64,000 nt of DNA, from assembly GCA_000827205.1 (NCBI GenBank), contig KN832556.1, forward strand, positions 1,978,969 to 2,042,968, read 5' to 3'. Positions 9,603 through 20,419 of this stretch are shown here, in pieces; the stretch's first letter is position 1; every line of letters begins with the position of its first letter. The notes under the pieces were generated by a model. That model was given only the letters and a program-made list of their open reading frames with translations. It had not been told where the DNA came from and did no database searches. Source of the DNA: Plicaturopsis crispa FD-325 SS-3. Its lineage: Eukaryota > Basidiomycota > Agaricomycetes > Amylocorticiales > Amylocorticiaceae. A program made the position numbers and the translations under genes.

Positions 9603-12165
9603 ATGTCGGCAGTGTCCCCACCGGCGCCGTCCCAAGAAACCGCAAGTCTCGTCAAGAGGTTAGCAGGACCATCAACGAACAAGGCAGGTCTAGCACTTGA
9701 CCAGTCAGAAATCAACCGAATCATCGCGGAAGCATCCAAAGGCTCCAAATTCTACGATGTGCGTGCGTGTGTATGCAAGTCGCGACGCTCTGAATCTAAG
9801 GACGGGACACCAATCAGAACGAGAAGAAGAAAGATAAAGACTTGACACTACGTATTGAGAGGATATTGAAGGAGCGAGATGCCGTGAGGAAGGGCGTCGA
9901 TATTGGTGTGTGCATCGTCTTTTCAAACTGCTGCCGTTGTTGACGACGGTAAGTCCTGCAGCCAAGGTCGAACATTCTGTTGACCAGCTGGTATGTTTAC
10001 CCGTGATCTCCTCCCAAGAATATGCGCCCATTCTCGCATCCGTAGCTGGTCGACCTCGAAGCACAGCGAGATCTCAGCCAATCCATAGTCCATGTCGACA
10101 TGGACGCCTTCTTCGCGAATGTCGAGCTGCAGCACAACCCATCTCTCGCTGGAAAGCCTTTCGGAGTATGCAAGCCATCAACATATTCTGCAACCCCCAC
10201 TGATACAAGAGCACAGGTTGGCCATGGCGTTCTCACCACTGCGTCGTACGAGGCGCGCAAGTTTGGCGTGCGCTCGGCAATGCCCGGGTTCATCGCAAAG
10301 AAATTGTGCCCTGGCCTTATACTGCTCGACATAAACCCGTCGCGATATTCGGAGATGTCTAAGCGCGTGTTCGACGTGTTCAGGCGGTACGACCCCAATC
10401 TGGAGGCCGCGGGGTGCGACGAGGGGTATCTCAAGTGCGTGCGCGGCCTGTCTGTCTGTTTCTACTAGCAGACTTAAGTGTACACCCAGTGTTACCAAGT
10501 ACTGTGAGGATCATGGTATGGATGCAGACGAGTGTGTGCGGCAGATGCGGGAGAAAGTGAGGGAAGAGACAGGACTGACGGTCAGCGCCGGCATCGCGCC
10601 CAACAAGGTCGGTTTTTGACACCGCATACCCGCGATACCTAGTTCTATATCTCTGACGCAGTGCAGATGCTCGCCAAGGTCTCTTCTGGGCTTCATCAAG
10701 TTTGAAGCATAGGTACTCATGGCAGAACAACAGATCTGCTCGGACAAGAACAAGCCCAACGGGCAGTTCCACCTGCCCTTCGAGCGGAAGGCGATCATGG
10801 CGTTCACGCGCGACCTCCCCATCCGCAGAGTCCAGGGCGTGGGACGCGTGAATGAGCGCCTCCTCGACTCGATCGGTATCAAGGTCTGTTCGCATATTTC
10901 CGACCGCGTGCAAGGTGGCTCACAGACGGTGGTCAGACGTGCGGAGACATATACACGCACCGAGCGACGCTGTCGCTCATGGACAGGCATTTTGGGCTCC
11001 GCTTCCTTTTGCGTGCGTACCTCGGCATCGCATCAAATGTCGTGCAGCCAGGGACGCGTGAGGAGCGCAAGAGCATTGGCGCTGAGCGGTTTGTGCCCTT
11101 ATTATTCTTATCAGGACCATGCGTCCGCTGACACCTATATCGTGTAGGACGTTCAATCCGCTGAGCGATCACGCACAGATCTTGAAGAAGCTTGACGAAG
11201 TTGCGGTAGAGCTTGCGGCCGATATGGAGCAGAATGGGTGGACGGGTCGTACGGTCACGCTCAAATTTAAGCTCGACACATACCAAGGTAACCATCAGTT
11301 CCAACTTCTGTGCGTGTGTGTGGGGTATTTTCTCATCACGCTCTGGTTTTCAGTGTTCACACGTGCGAAGTCATTCGACCGTTGGATAACAAGCAAGGCG
11401 GACTTATTCGCGGTACGTGTCATGCCATCTATCTGGACTCGTGCAGAAAACTGATCCACGCGATGCAGACAGGGAAGGAGCTCCTTGCGCCCGAGATGCC
11501 ACTCACCCTGCGCCTTATCGGGCTGCGGGTAACAAAGCTAAAAGACCTGCAAGCACCTGCGAGTGGGGGTATCCAGCGCGTAAGCCCGTCATTAGCCTCT
11601 CTATGCATCATGCCAATGATCCATCTCTGTGTTCTAGTTCTTCGGGCCAGCGACGTCTCCCCGAAAAAAGCGGAAGTTGGGCGGCGGGGCGCAGGACGTA
11701 GGGGACGCGCCTACTATTGAGCACGAACACGTCGACGAGGAAGCGATGCCGGGATTTCACGAGCTGGACGAGGAGGCGGAGGGAAATATGCTTCCATATG
11801 TCGAAGATGAGGCGGATGCGGGTGAGGGGCTACCGACTGGAGCCTCCTCTTCAATATCACATCCACCTGGACCCGCAGCTGGCCCATCGAAGCCGCACAG
11901 TGCTGGCCCTTCCAAACCTGCCAGCGCTGGCCAGTCAAAACCTTCAAGTGCTGACCCGTCAAAACCACGGAGTACAGATACTTCAATACCAAGGAGTGCG
12001 GCTACACCGCCACCGACGCAGACCTGCCCGCTCTGCAGCCGCGCGATCGAGGGGGACAACAGTGCGCTGAACACCCATATCGATTTCTGCCTGAGCAGGG
12101 GCGCAATTATGGCCGCTAGCGCTGGGGGCAGTGGGGCGGCTAGAGTGGGAAAGCGGAAGAAATGA
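9603..12165 (+). CDS. POLK: DNA polymerase kappa (Y family, DinB)
   Basis: This translesion polymerase copies past bulky minor-groove lesions in the nucleus. Thirteen exons were read: 9603-9758, 9818-9905, 9962-9990, 10046-10165, 10217-10434, 10490-10607, 10667-10678, 10734-10883, 10937-11088, 11148-11287, 11354-11412, 11469-11579 and 11638-12165. All phases close. Visible motifs: the kappa-specific N-clasp (SKFYDNEKKKDKDL), the palm HVDMDAFFANVEL with metal-binding Asp, the YEARKFGVRSAMPG fingers, GCDEGYL, SAGIAPNKMLAKICSDKNKP, the helix-hairpin-helix around VGRVNERLLDSIGIKTCGD and the little finger (TFNPLSD to LRLIGLRVTKL). The C-terminus holds one UBZ4 zinc finger (CPLCSRAIEGDNSALNTHID, ending FCLSR) for binding ubiquitylated PCNA, then a basic end. 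Animal kappa has two such fingers. Between palm and UBZ lies an 8-residue PSKP repeat. Confidence 0.95.
11876..11995 (+). repeat. In-frame PSKPxSA repeat within Pol kappa
   Basis: Five or so imperfect copies of a 24-bp unit encode GPSKPHSA, GPSKPASA, GQSKPSSA, DPSKPRST, DTSIPRSA. The stretch is a basic, proline-rich linker between the polymerase core and the ubiquitin-binding zinc finger, so copy-number change would alter tether length without shifting the frame. Confidence 0.85.
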
Positions 12166-12360
12166 ATCGTCAGATGTGGTCAATGGAATCGTGGGTCTCC
12201 ATAGCATGTATGTATGCAGATCATCTATTTGGGTTAGTGATTCGTCGATGAAGAATATCCTGTATAGTTAAATTTGTACATTCCGCGAGTCCATACTCTG
12301 TATAACTATCGTACAACTTCTTTGGCTTCGCCTACACACTCCATGCCCCCAGCAACATAC

Positions 12361-13023
12361 CTAAAGCTTCCCGCGATGTTTCTTGAACGACGCCTGAACG
12401 CCAAGGCCCTTCTGTATATCCTCCAAACACAGCGCGTCGACCGCGCGACCCTTCTTTGCAAGCTCGCGCACGCGCTCCTCCAACTCGCGGGGCACACACA
12501 CGACCCCATCGACGTCCGCGACGACCCAATCGCCCGGGTTGACCGTCACCTCCGGGAACGCGTCCTCCGTGGGGACGCGTATCGGGACATTCACCGCGGC
12601 GGGGCGGGTGAACGGGGACTGCCCGAGCGTTGACTGCCCCCGCGCGAACACGGGGAAGCCAGCGGCGCGGTGCTCCGAGATGTCTCTGCAGCGGCCTGCG
12701 ATGACGACGCCGAGTGCGCCGCGGGCCTGCGCGCCGGCGGTCATGAGGCCGCCCCAGACGGCGTTTTTCGCAGTGGGTGGTGCGGCGATAACGACAATGG
12801 AGCCGCTGGGTGCGAGGTCGACAAAGTGGGCGGGTGGTTTGGGTGCGGCGGTGTCGGAGGCGAGGACCATTTGGACGGTATATGCGGGGGCGCAGAGCTT
12901 CGGAGAAGATGCGTCTGGAGAGAGGGGGAAGATGTCGGGTAGGAAGCCACCGTGTGGTATGCCCAACTTGATGAGGGAGTCTGATATTTCACAAGTGGAG
13001 AATGAGGATAGCGGAGATGCCAT
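12361..13023 (-). CDS. RraA-like / 4-hydroxy-4-methyl-2-oxoglutarate aldolase family protein
   Basis: A single exon of 220 codons starts MASPLSSFSTCEISDSLIKLG, the normal start of the family. The core reads GSIVVIAAPP, then GGLMTAGAQARGALGVVIAG followed by RCRDI, where Arg and Asp sit in the substrate/metal site of HMG aldolases, then FPVFARG, NPGDWVVADVDGVVCVPREL. The length is normal. Fungal members are thought to be divalent-metal aldolases or oxaloacetate decarboxylases acting on 2-oxoacids; the exact substrate is not known. It is the only clearly intronless gene of this size in an intron-rich window. It points head to head with the VanZ-like gene, with about 500 bp between starts that hold no further gene. 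Confidence 0.85.
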   Translation of the reverse strand: MASPLSSFSTCEISDSLIKLGIPHGGFLPDIFPLSPDASSPKLCAPAYTVQMVLASDTAAPKPPAHFVDLAPSGSIVVIAAPPTAKNAVWGGLMTAGAQARGALGVVIAGRCRDISEHRAAGFPVFARGQSTLGQSPFTRPAAVNVPIRVPTEDAFPEVTVNPGDWVVADVDGVVCVPRELEERVRELAKKGRAVDALCLEDIQKGLGVQASFKKHRGKL

Positions 13024-13532
13024 GGCGCTGTTTCACTGGCAATAGGTCAATGACTCTGCACGATTTGTTAGTCCTAGATTGAAAACAAACGTGCATTCAC
13101 ATTACCGTCGCTTTCATGGACTGTGACAGGGATTTGGATGTTTTGGTCGGCTTGAAAGCGCAATTTCGATTTCGACAGCCACTTTCACGAGATTTCATGG
13201 CGTCCCGACTCCGCGGAGGCCACGGGCCACATTCCGGGCCGAGATATTTGTGGCTGGACCGCTGACGGTGTCGTGTCTCGGCGTCGACTGCGTTGTCGGC
13301 CTCCAATTCGCGGCATTGCTGGCGTCTCTTTCTGTGGACGACTTTGCTTGTAAAAATCACTCTGGATACTGTATCCTGACCGCTGCCTGTCTATCCACCT
13401 GCGTGCAGGGTTTCATCTGGACGACGACATAGCTCGACTCTCACGCGGACTCGGACGCCTTGCTCACGACGCAGTCAAAGACAGTCGAAGCGGGGTCTTG
13501 TTCCCACCTTTCGACACTCCTAGCATATCGCC
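13024..13532. promoter_or_regulatory. Shared upstream region of two divergent genes
   Basis: About 509 bp lie between the start of the RraA-like gene and the start of the VanZ-like gene. No coding signal or strong TATA element was recognised. Both promoters must lie here. Confidence 0.5.
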
Positions 13533-14517
13533 ATGGTCGGCCTACCCACCTCTGAAGGGCCCACGAAGACCCTGCGGCGCCATCTTCGCAGGGTCTCCAA
13601 ACAAATCATGAAATCGCACCCTGTGCGCATCCCGCGCTACGACCTGCCCGTCCGCATCCGCCCCGCCTTCATGGTCTTCACAGCAGTCATCATGCTCATA
13701 CTTGCGTTCCTCGGCTTCTCCAGGCGCGAGTTCCCCGTGAACGACAAGCTGCTGCACTTCTTCTGTCTGGCGATTGCGACCGGCGTGTTTTATTTCATCT
13801 TCGACGTCGACGAGTGAGTGCGCGCGCTTCGTAAAGCAGGGAGTGATCATGGGCTGACGGGGTACAGGGATGCGCGGAGAGTGTGGTTTTGGCGGCACGC
13901 GGGGCTCATTTTCACAGCGGTCGTGTGTTTCTTCTTTGGCGGTCTCGTTAGCGAGTTCGTGCAGTCCTTGCTACCAGTTGCGTCCTTTCCGTCCCTTTGC
14001 TGTATACCGCCCGCTGACACCTCTCCCAGTACAAGGAATTCCAATTTGGTGACGTCGTCGTGAGTACAGTCCTCATATGACGCCATCCTACGCTAACTCG
14101 CATGCACTCCCAGGCGAACCTCATGGGATCCGCGATCGGCCTCTACATATCATATCATCTCGAAAAGTACTACAGGCATCGGAGAGAGGTACGTCTTCGT
14201 TCTTCCCTCCTGCTGTGGGGCTTGCATTGGAAACGTTACTCACACACGCCACATCTTAGATATCTCGCCTCTACCGCCCCATCACGGCTGACCCCGACTC
14301 CGATTCGGAGGAGGACGCCGCGACGCAGCTGCTGCCCACACACCGAGAGCTTCCGCAGCCGAGCAAGCACAAGAAGACGCCAAGTGGTGGCGCGCTGGAC
14401 GATGTATGGGACGAGCGCGAGGAGCTGTTCGCGGTGGGCGACGAAGATGACGAGGAGGAGGGCGACCGAGGTGACGAGGGCGATCGGGGCCGTGGACGAG
14501 GGCATGGTTTGTCATAG
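13533..14517 (+). CDS. VanZ-like membrane protein
   Basis: Five exons (13533-13813, 13868-13976, 14030-14059, 14114-14188, 14260-14517) keep phase throughout. The N-terminal 40 residues are basic and cytosolic-looking. Four hydrophobic helices follow: PAFMVFTAVIMLILAFLGF, then KLLHFFCLAIATGVFYFIF, then GLIFTAVVCFFFGGLVSEFV, then ANLMGSAIGLYISYHL. The motif NDKLLHFF and the QSLLPYKEFQFGDVVANLMG block (Glu/Gln, Phe-Asp, Asn-x-x-Gly) are the VanZ signature. The C-terminal tail of about 85 residues is highly acidic (DEDDEEEGDRGDEGDRG). VanZ proteins in bacteria relate to glycopeptide resistance and envelope functions; in fungi the role is unknown. Confidence 0.85.
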
Positions 14518-14817
14518 CGGACGGCAAGGGCGGACATGTGTACGAGATACTTACCTGGAAGCCGGAGTCATAGCTGTTCTGTTTTTCGCTATCATCATCT
14601 ACGCACATACTACATATTGCATATTATCTATTTCTCACACCAAGGGTTGGTTTGCTAAGGCCTGCCGCCACGGCACTCATTTGTGCGCACGTTCAAACAT
14701 TCGTTTGAGTGAGGTATAGTATATGAAGTGTGATTATATCGTGGATAGCAACGCTGGATAGATACTCCGCGTACACAACAAAGACAAGCGAACGACAACT
14801 CTCACCAGCCGCAACTC
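14518..14817. other. Convergent 3' flanks
   Basis: Three hundred bases between the stop of the VanZ-like gene (+) and the stop of the Zim17 gene (-). No further gene is seen; this should hold both polyadenylation regions. Confidence 0.5.
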
Positions 14818-15494
14818 CTAGTAGAACTCGATATCTCCCGCATCTAGAGTCTTCCCAGCTTTCAGCTCGCTCACGCGACCCCGCCGCACGCCCTCGCCCT
14901 TCGCACGCAGTATATCCTCAATGGTGGGGTTCTTCCCGCCCTGTGTCGCATCCGAGAACCAGCCGAGGTGGTCTGCGATAAGATGTCTGAATGGACGGTA
15001 ATGTGGGCGCGCATATATATCAGGAGGGCTGCTTTTGAAGATTAAATGAAAAGAACGCACCGATTGGAGCACCCTGGGCACTGCACGAGCACGACGCCAG
15101 TCTGATACGCCCGCTTCGTGAACGTATGCGAGGAACGCGTCGTGCAGCCTGTCGCTGTGCACGTCATCGTGAAGGACAGGCGGGGCTCGTCTGGCGGAGG
15201 CTCTAACGGCGCACTGTCCGACGAGGTGGATACGGATGTGGAGGGGGTCGATTCTGGGGTTGGGGAAGCGGACGTAGACGAAGAGCGTGCATTTGGTCGT
15301 AAAGGTTCAGTGCCCACTCTTGAGCTAGAGCTAGCAGGTGCGTTGGCGCCGGACCTAAGACTGGAGTAGTCCTGCACGCCGAGCCTGAGCCGCAGCTGGA
15401 CCCGTACTTGCGGCGAGAGCGACGGGGAAGGGGTGAGCAAGCTGCGAAGAGGCGGTGCAATTCCCGTGTTTCTGAATAGGCGCGACGGGAGCAT
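14818..15494 (-). CDS. ZIM17: Mitochondrial DNL-type zinc finger protein (Zim17/Tim15/Hep1)
   Basis: This protein keeps mitochondrial Hsp70 soluble and supports protein import and Fe-S biogenesis in the matrix. Two exons are split by an intron at 14987-15060 (GTGCGT..CAG). The zinc finger reads CTATGCTTRSSHTFTKRAY, then VLVQCPGCSNRHLIADHLGW: two Cys pairs, conserved Arg-x-x-His and Asp-His. The DNL-like signature is present as ADHLGWF. The start at 15494 gives MLPSRLFRNTGIAPPLRSLL, a good presequence with only basic residues. A Ser/Pro-rich linker follows. An in-frame start further upstream (near 15617) is possible but less presequence-like. Confidence 0.9.
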
Positions 15495-15705
15495 GGTGGG
15501 CGGTGTGCAGGGGTGAGTGACGATGGCGGCGCTGACAGAGGAAAGATTCAAAGAAATTTGGCGGTGCATCAGACAGGGGGTACAAGTACACTTTCGGAAT
15601 TTAAGTCTCCGCGGCATCGCTCGTTCCAGCTTTTAAACGTTCAAACATTCAAGAGCTCAAACTCTTCTCCCTCGAATTACCACTGAGTTAAAGCGCAGCC
15701 ATAAA

Positions 15706-17291
15706 ATGGCTAGATATGTCGCAGTGCATGGTGGCGCTGGCGCTCATAGCCGCTCTTCAGATCGTGATGTCAAACTAGCCATGAAGCGGTGAGCATTTGG
15801 GTGCCTCAACCACTCTGAGCTCTTACCTTATTTACGAAAGATAGGGCATGTTCTTCAGCGCTGCAGGCAAGTGCGACGGCATCTGCGATTGATCTCGTCC
15901 AAGAGGCCATCTGCGTGCTAGAAGATGATGAGTGTCTGAATGCCGGTTAGTGTCACTCCCGTTTTGCGCGGCAGTAATAGTACTCAAACTCTTGTGGCAT
16001 GGTCGGGGTACGCAGGGTACGGCTCGAATCTGACTCTGGATGGCACGGTTGAATGTGATGCCGCAATCATGGATGGTCTGAACGGACATTTTGGCAGCGT
16101 AGGTGCTGTACCAGGTATTTACGGATTCATGTCCTCGTCACATCATTCTGACACGGTCGGGATGTGAGGTGTGCGAAATCCAGTAAAACTTGCACGAGCC
16201 GTCCTCGATCACTCGCGCATACCTGGTGTACTCGGCCGCATCCCTCCGCTGTGCGTTTCTCTTGCCCCGCTATTCCGGCATTTCTCAATACCGTCCTGGA
16301 ATATGCAGGACGCTCGTTGCTTCTGGTGCCCGCGATTTTGGCGCTGCGCGGAACGTTCCCATGGTGCCTCCAGCGACACTAGCCTCACCCCGACCTCATG
16401 CGGAATGGGTTCGGTGGAAAGAACGCTACGATGATGCTCTTCACACAGACGACCATGCACACGTTGATGGCCTCAACAGCCTACAGGACACAGTTGGCGC
16501 CGTTTCGTGGGATGCTACAGGCGGAATGGCCGCAGGGGTGTCTAGGTAGCTGATCTACCCTTGAGCTCAAGGGCTAACTAACGGACATATTCTAGCGGCG
16601 GATTGTTGCTGAAATACCCCGGACGGGTGGGAGAGGCTGCAGTGTTTGGCGCCGGATGCTGGGCACAGCAGGATGGGCAAGAGCGCGGTATGGCGTGTAG
16701 CGTGTCTGGTAATGATTTCCCCTCCATTTGACGGTCACGGAGCTCACCTCGGAAAATCAGGTGCAGGAGAGCACATAGTGCGTTGCGGATTAGCGAGGGC
16801 TATCGGGGATTCGCTGCGACATGCTCCTTCACACGAGTCGCACGCTCCAGAGCCTCCTCCGCATTCAAATGTGCAAGATGACGACTCGGACATTGACTCA
16901 AAGGTGGACGACGAAGACGCAGAGCCCGATACGCACGCGATTCTCGAACGGATACTGGTCGAGCAATTCTGGCGTACGTTTCCTATCGTCTCGCAAGAAA
17001 CTTGTAAACACCTGACCACGGCTCAGATCCGACCCGGGCTTGCGGAGAGCCCGCGCCTAACGCGGGTGTTCTGCTGCTCACGAAAGAGCCTGACCAAAAA
17101 GGTGTGTTTGTCGATTATATCTCCTACGAGTTTAAACAAATGGCGTTCAAGCACGATTGTGGTGTGCATTCACATCTGAGAGCATGGCTGTCGCATATGC
17201 CTCGTCTGATAATCCTACACCAAAGGTACGGCCATCCGTTATTGCTTCATCGATATCATCTTTGCCAATGCAGGTGTATGATAGGCTATGA
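15706..17291 (+). CDS. Taspase / asparaginase-type threonine hydrolase
   Basis: An N-terminal nucleophile hydrolase made as a precursor that cuts itself before a threonine. The N-terminus MARYVAVHGGAGAHSRS is the family opening. Multiple short exons follow: EAICVLEDDECLNAG, GYGSNLTLDGTVECDAAIMD, FGSVGAVPGVRNPVKLARAV and the RNVPMVPPATL to WVRWKERYDDAL linker. The nucleophile is in QDTVGAVSWDATGGMAAGVS, with Thr directly after Asp. Then come SGGLLLKYPGRVGEAAVFG and HIVRCGLARAI. The C-terminal part has an acidic insertion of about 45 residues (DDDSDIDSKVDDEDAEPD), then GVLLLTKEPDQK and SESMAVAYASSDNPTPK, and ends VYDRL. The long loop and C-terminus fit threonine aspartase 1 better than plain L-asparaginase. 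Gly-Gly in HGGAG and the catalytic Thr look intact. Confidence 0.85.
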
Positions 17292-17559
17292 TACTACGTC
17301 GGCCGCCTGTGGAAGTGGGGAGACCGTCGGTGTTCATTACGGCCTTGCCAATATGAGAACTCCCGAAGGTTGAATATGACGATCCAAGATATTCACTGAT
17401 ATAGTACTAGCCATATATACAATCTCAACTGCAAACGGACAAGTCGACACGGTCTCGGGGCATTCCATAATGATCTGCCTCCGTAAAGAGCGAGCAATTC
17501 AATCGCAGAACGTCCCCTCAGCTCCTCGGTTTTGTTCTCATTTTAGGCCGACTCGAGAG

Positions 17560-18725
17560 CTACTGCGTGATGCTCAAAAGCGAGCGCGGCAAGGTGATAT
17601 TGCCCCGGGCGAGGGTTTCCTTAGGCTTGTCATGCGTTGCCGGCCTCGACTCCCTTGAGAGCGACGCTCGCGCTGGATCCTCGTTCATACCACGAGCATC
17701 TGCCCAGCGCTCCTCTGCCATCCATACAGTCGCGAGGACGACTCCCATGATAGTGAAATGGAAGTTGACCACCTCGACATACACGGCTAGTATGTATATG
17801 TCGGGCCTCGCCACATATATAGCGAGCTGGACGATGCCAAGAATGACAGGGAAGACGAAGTTGGATACGGAGATCCAGAACAGCGCTTTGACTTTGTCGG
17901 AGACAGTCCCTACAGTACCCAGTTCGATGAGTATGCCATAGCGTAATATCTGAACAAAGGCTACTTACGACTCTGCCACGAGCTTTGTAGATAGACGCGG
18001 TACAGAAATATGGCGGACGAATAGCTACATGAGGAAGGCCCGATTAGCAGGCGCCAAGAAGCATACAAAAAAAACACTAACACGTCGATGAAAACCTGTA
18101 GAGACCACTCGATTTTGACACAAGGCGATGGAGAGTCTACAACGGGCCTAGTTTTTGCGTTGGCCGTGTTCGGGATGACCAGCTTGTGCAGGGTATCGGC
18201 GTAATTGACTATATAGATTGTCGCATTAGCCACTCTGCCGATCGTCACCAGTACCGGAATGCCTAGGATAGCGCAGAATTTGGCACGCGAAGTCGTGCGA
18301 CGGGGGTAGACCGAGTATAAACGAAAGAAAAGGATAGCGTCGACGAAGGTGGGGGTATAGCCCTCTAACGCCGCGACGATATAACTTGTTGTATCACCCA
18401 AGCGCACGGTTGGATATTTTAGCGTGTGGACCTGTGAGAATAATCTGATAATGCAGCAGGCCGGCAGAAAAGAACTTACCTCCGCGTAAACAGTGACGAT
18501 GGCTTGTAGAATCCCTAGAAGAACTGCAATGACATTCAAGACAAAGATGGGCTTCCGCCTAATAGCTTTGGTAGAAAAGAAAAGGAGCGCAAGAAGCATT
18601 GCGAGGAGAACAGATCCCATAGTCGCACCGATTAAGAGGAAGTTCACTGCCGAATCGATGACGACCAGGAAGTTCGTGCCCGGGGGCGGCACAAAAGGGG
18701 GGAGGGCTGCCCGGCTGGAAGACAT
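17560..18725 (-). CDS. Seven-helix fungal membrane protein
   Basis: After a short luminal N-terminus (MSSSRAALPPFVPPPGTN), helices follow in order: VIDSAVNFLLIGATMGSVLL with AMLLALLFF, KPIFVLNVIAVLLGILQAIV, GYTPTFVDAILFFRLYSVY, FCAILGIPVLVTIGRVANAT, a helix around IEWSLQVFIDV, NFVFPVILGIVQLAIYVARP, and a last one around VVNFHFTIMGVVLATVWMAE. Basic RR stretches (KAIRRK, PRRTTSRAK) mark the inside loops. The C-tail is polar. At least four introns were read. This layout is shared with a large, poorly described family of basidiomycete 7TM proteins that resemble GPCRs; no ligand or G-protein link is known. The neighbouring Tfb4 gene lies upstream on the same strand. Confidence 0.75.
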
Positions 18726-19172
18726 ATTCGAGAGTCCTTGAGGAAGTGGATGCTTGTGAACAGTGTCGATATGAGCAGGGAGACTTTAAGACTGGCATTT
18801 TTTATTCTTGTAGGGCGCTACAAGTCTAAGTCTATCAGATCTCAACCAGCCACAGGAGCAGCGCCCTTGATGAGTGAGTATACCGGTGGTACATTGTGCG
18901 TAGATGCGAAGCTTTACCCCTTGAGTATCGGTAGTCTGAAACTCTGAGATCCACGACAACAGTCTACGCAGACCAAGTAGTGGGTAAGGCACTGCTGAGT
19001 CACAGTCGATACAAGTGTCAATGGTGGATATCAGGACCGCAGAACAGTCACGTACCGGAACGCATGCCAATCTTGTCCCATGCCTTGACGAAGTCCCAAA
19101 ATATCCTCACTGCACTAGATAGTATACCTAACATGCAGTGTGGATACATACGGTTCAAAGATGCCCGTCGTT
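18726..19172. other. Promoter of the 7TM gene / 3' flank of TFB4
   Basis: About 450 bp with no recognised gene. It lies downstream of the Tfb4 stop and upstream of the 7TM start, on the same strand. Confidence 0.5.
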
Positions 19173-20419
19173 TCATCGCAAAGTGGAGGCCGAATTCCGC
19201 GCGGGCGTCGTGACAGTGGGAGTTGCGGCACGCGAGTTGGTTGAACCAGGTGTAGTCCCTGGGCGGGAGGCTTGAAGGCGTTTGAGAGTCTTCATGGGAA
19301 ATTTCGTGCTATATAAATATCCTGTCAGCAACGATATTGTAAATCAGGTGTACGGAGTAAAGCTTACCGGCAGGTAGAGCATACAGGCACCGGCTGGCAG
19401 AAGACTAGGTATGTGGTCAGAGCGAGAACAAGAAACGGGTGAAAGGAAACGCACTGGATAGGCAGACGGAGCATACAAAACCGATGTCGACAATATTCTT
19501 GTGGCAGAAACATGCCGCACGAAAGTCGATCTTGTCTTGTGTGGGCACCGAGACGATCTTACGGATCGTCGGCGCGGGGAGAAATGACATCTGCACCCCA
19601 TCTTAGCATAGAAAGAACGAAACACAGGTAGAGCATGTACGCACGATAAGGTATTGTAGGAGGGCATCGCGACGCTCGAGATAGATGTAGCTGCCGCCGG
19701 TGAGGTGCGCGGCTTGCTGAAGAAACACAGTGTCCGGACCGTAAATTTTACAAATGTCAATTGTGACGTGAAGCTTCTGCGCGGAGAATATCGCGTTCAT
19801 CATGGGGATGTACGCGGAGGATAAGTCGGGGGAGACGGAAAGGATGAGGATGCGCGGGTCGTGGGTAGTCGAGGCAATGCGGTTAATGTCTGCACCATTT
19901 GTTAGCAGCTAATGGAATGAATCATATGAGCATATATACAGCAAAGTGCTTTGGTGAGCGCGCCAACGAGGTGGCAAGGCGCTGCCGACTGCGGTGAGAC
20001 GCGGTCCAACGAAGTCAATGTAGATGGCGTACCTTCTTCTACCGAATCATCGAGCGCGTCTAGTTCACTCATGATATTGCCTACGACAGCCTCATCCACA
20101 ACCTTGAATGGCGGGTAAGAGTTCGCATCCGTGACAGACGCTTTTCCGTCTTCTGTAGACGCGTATAACATCACGCTGGAACCAGATCAGTGAACATGTT
20201 CGGTTCTACCTCAAACCCTGCGCACCTTTTTCCTGGAAATGCGCCAAACACAGCTAGAGTGTTCTCATGTTTAGATGCTATGTGTGCATTGAGAAACACA
20301 AGGAACTGTGACAGAAATACAGAAAGCGGAAGTGGATGCGCGTTGTCGGTCTCGGCAGAGAGATGCCATTGTGTTGGAGAGAGATCAACAATCACAGAGA
20401 GATGTGTGGCATTATCCAT
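19173..20419 (-). CDS. TFB4: TFIIH subunit Tfb4 (p34)
   Basis: A core TFIIH subunit for Pol II initiation and nucleotide excision repair. The von Willebrand A-like domain opens HLSVIVDLSPTQWHLSAET, then LSVFLSQFLVFLNAHIASKH, KRSVMLYASTED, RILILSVSPDLSSAYIPMMN, IFSAQKLHVTIDICKIYG and FLQQAAHLTGGSYIYLERRD, all in family order. The C-terminal C4 zinc finger reads DFRAACFCHKNIVDIGFVCS, then VCLSIFCQPVPVCSTC. A short basic Ser/Thr-rich tail (KTLKRLQASRPGTTPGSTNS) follows. Introns sit between most blocks, for example after the FPGK segment. It contacts the p44/Ssl1 subunit in TFIIH. The length, about 330 residues, is normal. Confidence 0.92.
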
